From Candidatus Omnitrophota bacterium (GTDB taxonomy: Bacteria > Verrucomicrobiota > Verrucomicrobiia > Limisphaerales > UBA1319), in assembly GCA_023473405.1 (NCBI GenBank), contig JAMCZD010000175.1, forward strand, positions 1 to 12,494: 12,494 nt of DNA. Reading direction: 5' to 3'. Position numbers and translations under genes: made by a program. This document shows, one piece after another, positions 1 through 5,923 of this stretch. The notes beneath the pieces were generated by a model that was given only the letters and a program-made list of their open reading frames with translations, had not been told where the DNA came from and did no database searches. The number at the start of each line of letters is the position of its first letter. Position 1 is the first letter of the stretch.

Positions 1-1
1 A

Positions 2-154
2 CAAGGCATCCGCGTCGAGTATAAAGATACCCTCGATGCCGGTGCTTGGACCGTGCTCGGCAGCGGAGTAACCGCCGCTTCGAGCTGGACGTATATGGTC
101 GATCCCTCGGGTGCGAATCGGCAACGTTTCTATCGGATAGTCCTGGTCAAGTAA
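2..154 (+). CDS. C-terminal end of a secreted/surface protein (5' end outside window)
   Basis: The first 50 codons of the window are open in this frame and end at TAA (152-154), so this is the 3' end of a gene that starts upstream. The visible tail reads as a beta-rich segment: VEYKDTLDAGAWTVLG, then an aromatic SWTYMVDPSG turn, then RQRFYRIVLVK at the C-terminus. Tails of this form (a 'V.YKD.L....W' strand followed by 'RFYR(I/V)') are, from general knowledge, common at the ends of large secreted Ig-like, LamG-like or other beta-sandwich proteins in Verrucomicrobiota. The upstream domains, and hence the function, cannot be seen. The gene converges on the aldolase gene, with only 15 nt between the two stop codons and no clear terminator. 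Calling it secreted is an inference from the tail alone. Confidence 0.6.
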   Translation, partial: QGIRVEYKDTLDAGAWTVLGSGVTAASSWTYMVDPSGANRQRFYRIVLVK

Positions 155-169
155 TCCATGGGTTCGGCT

Positions 170-814
170 TTAGCTTCGAGCCCCAAGCCATACCGCTCGG
201 AGGGCGCGCGCCTTGGCCGTAATCTCGTCCGGGGACCATCCTGCCTTGGGGATTAGCGAACCGCCGATGCCCACCGCCGCGGCACCCACTTGGGCGTAGA
301 GGGCGATGTTGGACAGACTCACGCCGCCCGTGGGGACAAAATCAATGTCATCCAACGGCGCCCGCAACGTCTTCAAGTACGCGGGACCGTTAAACTCCGA
401 AGGATATAGCTTCAACATTCGACACCCGCTGGCAAAGGCTGTTTGCGCCTCAGTCGGAGTAAACACACCGGGCAGGTGCAGCACTTGTTTGGCCTGGGCC
501 CGAGCGGCTGTGGCCGGATCGAAATTTGGCGCCACGGTAAAGTGAGCACCGGCTTGAACGGCCTGATCGAACAGCGTCGATGTGCGCACCGTTCCTGCCG
601 CGATCAGCATCCGGTCTCCCAGCTTGGCGCGCAGATGGGCTATCGCCTCTAATGCGCCTTTGGTGTTCAATGTGACCTCGATAACGGACAACTCGGCTGC
701 CAACAAGGCATCCGCGATTTGACAAATGGCTTCGAGTGAATAATCGCCGCGCAGGATCGCAACGATGCCTGCTTGTTTGATCCTTTGTGATGTCAATTCG
801 ATCTGGTTCGTCAT
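170..814 (-). CDS. eda: KDPG/KHG aldolase (2-dehydro-3-deoxy-6-phosphogluconate aldolase)
   Basis: A class I aldolase of 214 residues, the normal length for the Eda family. The family splits 2-keto-3-deoxy-6-phosphogluconate into pyruvate and glyceraldehyde 3-phosphate, and many members also act on 4-hydroxy-2-oxoglutarate. The fingerprint is complete: GIVAILRG at 16-23, the catalytic Glu in IEVTLNT (Glu46), AAGTVRT at 72-78, VAPNFDP at 94-100, LPGVFTPTEA at 114-123, the Schiff-base Lys in MLKLYPSE (Lys135) and the phosphate-binding PTGGVS at 161-166. Its ATG (812-814) overlaps the TGA (811-813) of the upstream kinase as ATGA, which implies one transcript and translational coupling. The partner suggests a 2-keto-3-deoxy-sugar route, but the other enzymes are not in the window. 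The fold and reaction class are very secure. The physiological substrate is less so, because related 2-keto-3-deoxy-6-phosphogalactonate aldolases look similar. Confidence 0.92.
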   Translation of the reverse strand: MTNQIELTSQRIKQAGIVAILRGDYSLEAICQIADALLAAELSVIEVTLNTKGALEAIAHLRAKLGDRMLIAAGTVRTSTLFDQAVQAGAHFTVAPNFDPATAARAQAKQVLHLPGVFTPTEAQTAFASGCRMLKLYPSEFNGPAYLKTLRAPLDDIDFVPTGGVSLSNIALYAQVGAAAVGIGGSLIPKAGWSPDEITAKARALRAVWLGARS

Positions 815-2208
815 GGGGTGTCTTTCTTAACTGGGATGGACTTCTCGTTGTCTTTTAAAATCCGGATGGCCTGTTCCACCGATGCCGCCCTGCTGCCAAT
901 GACCAGCGCCAGTGCCAATAGTCCCTGCAGGGCGTCTTCGGTCGAAGAACACATGCGATACTCACTCTCAAGTTTTTTACTGATGAGATTCCTCAGAAAC
1001 TCAGACTGCAACGCCAGGCCCCCGGAAAAGAGCAGGTTCCGCCAGGCGCGCTTCGGCGACAACCGTAACGCAGCCGCCAGGTAGCTGTCCGCCATGTTCG
1101 CAAACGCGGCCCGGAAAAGATTGCCTACGGTCAGATTCGTCTCGCGAATATTCGTGATGGCCCCGTGGTCACCCATGGGACCGGGATAAAAGGCAAGATT
1201 GATTCCCAGGTCAGTCTCGCCCGCCTTTTCCACCTCCTCCGCTATGTAAGGCCACGGATTCTTGATCTGCAACTTCTGGGCTGCCGCCAACTCGGTCAGC
1301 AAATCCACCAGTAGATTCATTGAACGCCCTGCCGGCAGGTGAGTGATCGTGTTTAAAAACCGTCCGTCAAAGAAAGGCCGAGTCTGGTAATTACCCGGCT
1401 CCCAACGGGGCGTGAGCAAACTTGCTTGCGACCCGGTCGAAACATTCAACGAGAGCTCATTGAACCCAATGAAAGCCCCGGCCAGCGAGCATTGATGGTC
1501 CCCAACCGGCGGATAACAAGTCAACCTCTGCGAGTTAATCTCCAGTACCCCCACAGGCTCGGTAATCTCACGCAGAGTCGGCCAGCGAACCTGCTCATAG
1601 CCAAGCTTTGCAAAAACCGGTTCATGCCATCGAAGGGTCTCGAGGCTGAGGGCGCCTACTCCTTGCGTGAAATGAGTAGCCGGCGGACAATCGCACAGAT
1701 TGGCAAGCACCCAGTCCGGCAGATTAAAGGCAAAAACCCGGCCCTCGGGCAACTGCTTGTTCTCCGCCATCCAAAATAGAAAGCTCACCGGCAATCCCGG
1801 ACGGACTTCACGGCCCAGATGGCGCCAGTCCTCCTCGCTCATGCGTTGTCGCATCACGTCGAAAAACGAGCCTCCACCCGATGGGTGATCTAGCACCACC
1901 CTCTTGTCTTGCCATGAAATATAGTTCGAAAGCGGCTTCCCGCGCGCAGTCCCCAAAATCAATCCGCCCATCTGGCCGGACATCACCAGGCCCGCGCAAT
2001 CCGGCGCCTGCTCGAGCAACTGCTCGATTAGTTGGCGGGTTGCCGCCACGATTTCACGCGGATCAACCTCGTGGAACGAGGCGGGCTGGTCCGGAATGCG
2101 ATGGGGGAAAGGAAGACGCCGCGTCGGTCCCAGCGTCAGTTTCTCCAGATCAAGCACGGCACCCTTGATGAAAGAGGTGCCAACGTCAATCCCAAGAAAG
2201 GTCCTCAT
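811..2208 (-). CDS. FGGY-family carbohydrate kinase
   Basis: An ATP-dependent sugar kinase of 465 residues (FGGY/xylulokinase/gluconokinase superfamily, two actin-like domains). Visible motifs are the N-terminal phosphate-1 loop GIDVGTSFIKGA (6-17), SGQMGGLIL (77-85), SNYISWQDKR (94-103), the catalytic Asp in PVGDHQCSLAG (Asp237), the NVSTGSQ strand (255-261) and the C-terminal LFSGGLALQ glycine loop (393-401). The SGQM and ISWQD segments together with GDHQCS remind me of sedoheptulokinase-like members, but I cannot fix the substrate. I start at the ATG at 2206-2208. An in-frame GTG at 2278-2280 would add 24 Arg/Ala/His-rich residues before the conserved beta strand, and these do not look like part of the fold. 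Neither start has a convincing Shine-Dalgarno sequence. The gene ends in an ATGA overlap with the aldolase gene, so the two are probably made together for one catabolic route. Confidence 0.88.
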   Translation of the reverse strand: MRTFLGIDVGTSFIKGAVLDLEKLTLGPTRRLPFPHRIPDQPASFHEVDPREIVAATRQLIEQLLEQAPDCAGLVMSGQMGGLILGTARGKPLSNYISWQDKRVVLDHPSGGGSFFDVMRQRMSEEDWRHLGREVRPGLPVSFLFWMAENKQLPEGRVFAFNLPDWVLANLCDCPPATHFTQGVGALSLETLRWHEPVFAKLGYEQVRWPTLREITEPVGVLEINSQRLTCYPPVGDHQCSLAGAFIGFNELSLNVSTGSQASLLTPRWEPGNYQTRPFFDGRFLNTITHLPAGRSMNLLVDLLTELAAAQKLQIKNPWPYIAEEVEKAGETDLGINLAFYPGPMGDHGAITNIRETNLTVGNLFRAAFANMADSYLAAALRLSPKRAWRNLLFSGGLALQSEFLRNLISKKLESEYRMCSSTEDALQGLLALALVIGSRAASVEQAIRILKDNEKSIPVKKDTP

Positions 2209-2326
2209 GGTGTTTGCCGCCGCATGGCCTGAAGCATGGAAAGGCCGGGCCCGCCGAAATTCCCGTCCCGGATCAAACACGCGGTTCCGGGCGCATTTTT
2301 AAGACAGCAATTAGTCATTCCGACGG

Positions 2327-2359
2327 ATTGACCTAGTTCAAAATCCAGCCAAGGTCAAT
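2327..2359. promoter_or_regulatory. Candidate operator: inverted repeat ATTGACCT-N17-AGGTCAAT
   Basis: Two perfect 8-bp arms (2327-2334 and 2352-2359) form an inverted repeat about 120-150 bp upstream of the kinase ATG. The placement would suit a regulator-binding site for the kinase/aldolase operon. On the minus strand the outer arm also holds a TTGACC box that could be a -35 element, but I see no good -10 at the right spacing. Arms of this length can arise by chance, no regulator gene lies nearby, and 17 bp is a long spacer. This is a weak call. Confidence 0.25.
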
Positions 2360-2371
2360 AATAACCACAGT

Positions 2372-2406
2372 GGGATTTGGGATTTGGGAATTGGGAATTG
2401 GGAATC
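2372..2406. repeat. Heptamer tandem repeat, five copies
   Basis: Five consecutive 7-bp units read GGGATTT, GGGATTT, GGGAATT, GGGAATT, GGGAATC. The array lies in the gap between the kinase and the toxin gene (2209-2579), about 165 bp from the kinase ATG. Paired identical neighbours suggest stepwise duplication by slippage. No coding role is visible. The rest of the gap (2407-2579) shows no ORF, hairpin or RNA gene that I can support. Confidence 0.8.
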
Positions 2407-2579
2407 GGAATGGCCACGCTATTGCAGGATTCGGTCATGGCGGCGAACTTGATCTGACTCCGACGAGCTTGAACTTTCAAAGACTCCAGGGACCAAAAAC
2501 TGCGCCTGGCTGGGTCGGGCTTTCAGCACTTTGATTCGTTTGGGGCACTGTTCTTGCTTTCCGGCCGAGCTGGAGTAAC

Positions 2580-2981
2580 TCAGGTCATCCACAAAACCCT
2601 GATCTCTTTTTCCAATGATTTAAACTCGACGTCTCCAGTCACAAGATCAGCTTCCTGTTTTCTGGCTAAGGCGGCGGCAAAGGCATCCGCGAGGCTGAGA
2701 CGATGACGTGATTTAATGTCTGCCGCCAAGTCAGCCAGTTCGCGGTCAACCGGATGAAATTCAATGGGCAGAGCGAGGAGAATTCCGCCGGCTTTATTCC
2801 AGGCTTTGACGCCGTCTTTACGAAGGATCATGTATTTTACCTCGGCGTAGTTCGCCTCGCACATGTGGATTGGTTTGTCTGCCTTACTGGCTTTATACAA
2901 AAGTTCTCTGACTAGCGCACCAGACGGCTCGCCTCGGAAATAGGCGAGAAGGGCGAAGCTATCAAGAACTTGAGCGGGCAT
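2580..2981 (-). CDS. PIN-domain ribonuclease toxin, VapC-like
   Basis: A 133-residue protein of the PIN-domain family, probably the toxin of a type II toxin-antitoxin pair. PIN toxins are Mg-dependent RNases that cut tRNA or rRNA. The acidic metal site is complete: Asp7 in AQVLDSFALLAYF, Glu42 in MCEANYAEV, Asp99 in LSLADAFAAALA and Asp117 in LVTGDVEF. I start at the ATG at 2979-2981 because it follows a good ribosome site on the minus strand (GAGGGAG, 6 nt before ATG) and opens with the usual 'MPAQVLDS' strand. A longer reading from 3011 would add ten charged residues with no PIN homology. The gene begins 20 nt inside the 3' end of the AbrB-like antitoxin gene, the normal order for vapBC. 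The toxin role follows from family and context and is untested. The RNA target is not visible. Confidence 0.85.
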   Translation of the reverse strand: MPAQVLDSFALLAYFRGEPSGALVRELLYKASKADKPIHMCEANYAEVKYMILRKDGVKAWNKAGGILLALPIEFHPVDRELADLAADIKSRHRLSLADAFAAALARKQEADLVTGDVEFKSLEKEIRVLWMT

Positions 2982-3249
2982 TTTGGGCTCCCTCTTTCTC
3001 TCGTTCCTCACGCTTGTGCTCTGCCCACTCCTCGGCGAAGGGCTTCTCCCCGGGTTTGTGCTTCAATAAACCGAAGCCGCGATCGACCAACTCTGTCGTG
3101 AGCGGTTCCAGTAGGATTCCCTCGGGCATAGCGGTGACGATTGCGCGCGTGCCATGCTCGATGTGGAAGAGTTTTCGGATGCGCAACGGGATAACCACCT
3201 GGCCCTTGGTGGTGAATCGGACCGTGTCAGCTCTTTTGGTCGTACTCAC
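2962..3249 (-). CDS. AbrB/SpoVT-fold antitoxin, VapB-like
   Basis: A 95-residue protein when read from GTG at 3247-3249. The N-terminal third is a swapped-hairpin DNA-binding domain of the AbrB/MazE/SpoVT type: TVRFTTKGQVVIPLRIRKLF (residues 9-28), then a hydrophobic strand AIVTAMPEGILLEPL. The C-terminal half is highly charged (FAEEWAEHKREEREKEG, residues 71-87), as expected of the flexible tail that wraps and inhibits a PIN toxin. The frame stays open back to a TTG at 3283-3285, but that would add a hydrophobic stretch (ALVILII) foreign to these proteins and would overlap a good promoter, so I prefer the GTG. The 3' end overlaps the toxin start by 20 nt. AbrB-type antitoxins usually repress their own promoter, and that is likely here. 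Confidence 0.82.
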   Translation of the reverse strand: MSTTKRADTVRFTTKGQVVIPLRIRKLFHIEHGTRAIVTAMPEGILLEPLTTELVDRGFGLLKHKPGEKPFAEEWAEHKREEREKEGAQNARSSS

Positions 3250-3256
3250 TATAATC

Positions 3257-3285
3257 AGTATGACCAATGCCGCGAAATCCGTCAA
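3257..3285 (-). promoter_or_regulatory. Sigma-70-like promoter of the toxin-antitoxin pair
   Basis: On the minus strand TTGACG (3285-3280, five of six consensus bases) is followed after exactly 17 bp by CATACT (3262-3257, four of six). The expected transcription start, 6-8 nt downstream, falls at about 3248-3250, on the chosen GTG start of the antitoxin. That would make the mRNA leaderless. The match is by eye. Confidence 0.5.
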
Positions 3286-3405
3286 TCATTCTGATGTAGG
3301 AATTTTATGCACAGATGGATTCCGCATTGGCACGTTGGAAGAGAGCCGGCCTCAAGGGGCGGAGCATTCCGAACCGACACCATTCACACGCAATCAACCT
3401 GGTCA

Positions 3406-3438
3406 ATAGGGGCGGGGACAGGCTGTCCCCACCCCTAT
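3406..3438. repeat. 33-bp near-perfect palindrome, REP-like
   Basis: The left arm ATAGGGGCGGGGACAG (3406-3421) and right arm CTGTCCCCACCCCTAT (3423-3438) are complementary at 15 of 16 positions around a single G (3422). The only mismatch is C3413 against A3431. The palindrome sits 2 nt beyond the stop codon of the decarboxylase gene. There is no T-tract on either side, so a simple intrinsic terminator is unlikely, although the structure could still block 3' exonucleases. GC-rich palindromes with a GGGACAG...CTGTCCC core resemble REP elements spread by RAYT transposases. No transposase gene is present here and this is the only copy I found in the window. The flanking DNA (3286-3405) shows no supportable gene. 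Confidence 0.7.
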
Positions 3439-3440
3439 AC

Positions 3441-4574
3441 TTACGTATTGACGTGGACTACTTTGGCGGGGGGGAACCCGTTGAACCAGGTGGCCGATGC
3501 GTTGCTGTAGGCCCCGATTTTTTCCGAGTAAACAAAGTCCTCGATTTCGAGGTCGGGCAGTTCTTCGGATTGGGAGATAGTGTCGAGGCCGTCGCAAGTC
3601 TGGCCGAACACGGCGCAGATTTCGGTTTTGCCTTTTTTGAAGGCCTTGATGTGGTAGGGGCAGTGGTCGAAGATGATGCCGGAATAGGTGTGATAGACGC
3701 TGTCGTCGATGTAGTAGCAGATTTTCCCGTCACGCACGGCCTTGCCGATGATGCGTGCGATGGCGGTGGCCGCGGTGGCGACGAGGAACCGGCCTGGCTC
3801 GGCGAGGATTTGGATGTCCTGGGCAAAGAGCCGGTTGATTTCGGCGTTGATTTTCCTGGCGAGCGTGCTGAATGGCCTGACATGCCGGTTGTATGGGGCT
3901 GGAAAGCCGCCGCCGATATCGAGAATTTTGATTTCGTGACCGCGTGACCTGGCTTCGTTTATGACGGCGGCAGCCATGTTGAGCGCTTGGACGAAGTTCT
4001 CGAAATTGGTGCATTGGCTGCCGACGTGGAAGCTGATGCCTTCGACCTCAAGTCCGGCGCGATAGGCTTCTTCGATCAGGTCCACCGCCTCGCCGGGGTC
4101 GCAACCGAACTTGGACGACAATTCGACCACCGACCCGGTATTGGGGACGCGCAATCGCAGGACGAGGCCGGCATGCGGGGCGTATAGTTTAATCTTTCGG
4201 AGTTCGTTGAGGTTGTCGAAGGTGACCAGCGGCTTGTAACGATCGAGCGTGCGCAGGGTCTCCTTGGGCTTGGTGGGATTGGCGTAGATGATTTTGTCCC
4301 AGATGAAGTCCTGCTGTTCCTTTGGGGGAAGAGGCTTGATCAACTCGTATACGAGCATGAACTCGGGCAGGGAGGCGACGTCGAAGCTGGCGCCGGCCTG
4401 GTGCAGGGTGCGGAGAATTTCCGGGGCCGGATTGGCTTTAACGGCATAATAGGCCTGGACCTTGGGGAGGTGTTTGCGGAAATCGGCGTAATTGCGCCGA
4501 ATGGCTTCATGATCGACGATAACCACCGGCGTGCCGTGATCACGGCCAATAGCTTTGAGTTGTTGGGTGTTCAT
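3441..4574 (-). CDS. PLP-dependent ornithine-type decarboxylase (fold III)
   Basis: A 377-residue alanine-racemase-fold decarboxylase of the ornithine / lysine-ornithine group, which makes putrescine (or cadaverine) with CO2 release. Key features are the PLP lysine in YYAVKANP (Lys46), FDVASLPEF (64-72), IIYANPTKP (95-103), SSKFG (153-157), HVGSQC (His183 stacks on PLP), DIGGGFP (219-225), AEPGR (258-262), YYIDDSVY (287-294), and FGQTCDGLD (323-331) carrying the active-site Cys327-Asp328 pair supplied across the dimer. The C-terminal YSEKIGAYSNASATWFNGF matches the ornithine decarboxylase 'GAYT..A...FNGF' ending. A diaminopimelate or carboxynorspermidine decarboxylase is less likely given the CDGLD and FNGF signatures. 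Ornithine versus lysine preference cannot be read reliably. The gene lies 48 nt downstream of the deoxyhypusine synthase-like gene on the same strand, consistent with one polyamine operon. No Shine-Dalgarno site is obvious. Confidence 0.88.
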   Translation of the reverse strand: MNTQQLKAIGRDHGTPVVIVDHEAIRRNYADFRKHLPKVQAYYAVKANPAPEILRTLHQAGASFDVASLPEFMLVYELIKPLPPKEQQDFIWDKIIYANPTKPKETLRTLDRYKPLVTFDNLNELRKIKLYAPHAGLVLRLRVPNTGSVVELSSKFGCDPGEAVDLIEEAYRAGLEVEGISFHVGSQCTNFENFVQALNMAAAVINEARSRGHEIKILDIGGGFPAPYNRHVRPFSTLARKINAEINRLFAQDIQILAEPGRFLVATAATAIARIIGKAVRDGKICYYIDDSVYHTYSGIIFDHCPYHIKAFKKGKTEICAVFGQTCDGLDTISQSEELPDLEIEDFVYSEKIGAYSNASATWFNGFPPAKVVHVNT

Positions 4575-4622
4575 GCGCGTGGAATCAAGGTGGGTGGTTC
4601 ATAGGGTTGCCCGCGGCCGATA

Positions 4623-5828
4623 TTAATCCAGCGCTGGTTCCGAACCGTCGATCATTTTCAACCCGGTATGAGCGAAATACTCTTTCACCAAGGCTTTCAC
4701 GGTGGCGGGACGTTGATCGTAAAGGCGTTTCAACTTGCGCGGCTTGTGCTTGGCCAAAGCGTAGTGGGTGACGATTGGCAGCGCGAGGGTGGTGTCGGTG
4801 TAACACACGATGGCATCGGGAAGGTGATTGGGATCGATCTTGCCCCAACTGACCGCCTCCTGCGGAGTCGCGCCGGACAGCCCGCCGGTGTCGGGCCGGG
4901 CATCGGTTATCTGCAAGAAATAGTCCTGTCCGACTTCTTTGATCCGGAGCACCTCCTGGATTTGCGGTTCGGTTTGGAGCATGAAATTCTTCGGGCTGCC
5001 GCCGCCCATGAGAAGGACAGCACTTTTGCCGCCGGAGCGTTTGGCGGCGAGGACGTAGCTGGTGGTTTCATTGACGTCGATCGAGGGATTGATGCGGAGC
5101 TTGTTGCCGCGCAACTCGACGCCGGCCACGTTCATGCCAATGGTGGAATCACCCGGGGAAGATGTATAACAGGGCACACCGCAGCGATAAGCGGCGGCGA
5201 GGACGGAGACATCCTTCAGGCCGTTCTTGCGTTCCCATTCGGCGGCGTATCGGCCGAGCAGGTAATGCAATTCGGAGGTCCCCATTTCTTTTTGGAACTC
5301 GGGGCTAACGAGAATGTTGCGGAGGATTTCGTCGGTGGCCATGAGGCAATCGCTGTAGCCCAGCAGAACGTCGTAAATCCGCACGATATCGTTCTTGCGC
5401 AAATCGGTGTCGTCGAGGGTGTGCCTGCCGACATGAACGGGGTAATTGAGGGCGAAATGAAGGTCGTGGTAGAGGTTGGCGCCGGTGGCGACGATCCAAT
5501 CGACGAAGCCGGCCTTGATGAGCGGGATCACGCAGGAGCAACCCAGGCCTGCCGGGGTAAGGGCTCCGGCCAGGCTCATACCGACCGTCACATCCGGTTC
5601 AAGCATTTTGCCGACCAGCAGATGGCAACCTTCTTTGAGCCGGGCGGAATTATACGCCAAAAACGTCTCGTCAACCAGATCGGTGAGCTTGGTCTTGCCG
5701 GTGATCCCCTTGGGCTGAATCCGTGTGCCCGAAAGGTATTGGTCCTTGCGCGGGCATTTCTTTTTCAGGAGCCAGTCCGGGGTCTCGGTCATGTCTTCGC
5801 GATAGCGGCGTGTTGATTTCATTGTCAT
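4623..5828 (-). CDS. Deoxyhypusine synthase-family protein, probable homospermidine synthase
   Basis: A 401-residue member of the deoxyhypusine synthase family, somewhat longer than the human enzyme. True deoxyhypusine synthase uses NAD to move an aminobutyl group from spermidine onto a lysine of eIF5A. Visible landmarks are VDWIVATGANLYHDLHFAL (109-127), SPGDSTIG (224-231), the nucleotide-binding VLLMGGGSPKNF (271-282), DARPDTGGLSGA (309-320) and EAVSWGKI (324-331), whose Lys330 matches the imine-forming lysine of the family. Bacteria lack eIF5A, so a small-molecule acceptor is expected. Homospermidine synthesis, the job of the plant enzyme that evolved from deoxyhypusine synthase, is the leading inference and fits the adjacent decarboxylase and agmatine deiminase genes. 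I give the ATG at 5826-5828. Internal ATGs at 5820-5822 and 5790-5792 remain possible because no start has a clear ribosome site. It heads the minus-strand polyamine unit. Confidence 0.85.
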   Translation of the reverse strand: MTMKSTRRYREDMTETPDWLLKKKCPRKDQYLSGTRIQPKGITGKTKLTDLVDETFLAYNSARLKEGCHLLVGKMLEPDVTVGMSLAGALTPAGLGCSCVIPLIKAGFVDWIVATGANLYHDLHFALNYPVHVGRHTLDDTDLRKNDIVRIYDVLLGYSDCLMATDEILRNILVSPEFQKEMGTSELHYLLGRYAAEWERKNGLKDVSVLAAAYRCGVPCYTSSPGDSTIGMNVAGVELRGNKLRINPSIDVNETTSYVLAAKRSGGKSAVLLMGGGSPKNFMLQTEPQIQEVLRIKEVGQDYFLQITDARPDTGGLSGATPQEAVSWGKIDPNHLPDAIVCYTDTTLALPIVTHYALAKHKPRKLKRLYDQRPATVKALVKEYFAHTGLKMIDGSEPALD

Positions 5829-5923
5829 GTAGAATTAAACGTTGAGGAACAATACGAATGCGTGGCCGATTGCCAATCCTTTTTATTGGACAAGCCATAA
5901 TTCATCTGTTCCAAATCCATTCC
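5829..5923. promoter_or_regulatory. Divergent promoter region between the polyamine genes
   Basis: These 95 bp separate the deoxyhypusine synthase-like gene (minus) from agmatine deiminase (plus) and should hold promoters for both. On the plus strand CATAAT (5896-5901) is a five-of-six -10 match, 22 nt before the agmatine deiminase ATG, but no -35 lies at 16-18 bp (the nearest, TTGCCA at 5870-5875, is 20 bp away). No minus-strand promoter is convincing. The shared region would allow joint control of the two putrescine routes. Confidence 0.4.

Noticed and set aside
2576..2588. The 13-mer TAACTCAGGTCAT, also found at 10755-10767
   Set aside because: One or two shared 13-mers are expected by chance in a window of this size, and the contexts are unrelated (a toxin stop codon and a hydrolase start).
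3248..3262. A short TACT...AGTA inverted repeat over the -10 region as an antitoxin operator
   Set aside because: The arms are only 4 bp long and could easily be chance, although autoregulation there remains likely on family grounds.
3406..3438. The palindrome as a classical intrinsic terminator
   Set aside because: Neither strand shows a T-tract after the stem, and the loop is a single base.
3315..3947. A 210-codon plus-strand open frame running through the palindrome and into the decarboxylase region
   Set aside because: Most of it is antisense to the decarboxylase, and its first part covers repeat DNA.
4668..5816. A 382-codon open frame on the plus strand, opposite the deoxyhypusine synthase-like gene
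   Set aside because: It is the antisense shadow of a clearly recognisable enzyme, shows no family motifs, and arises from the GC-rich codon pattern of the real gene.
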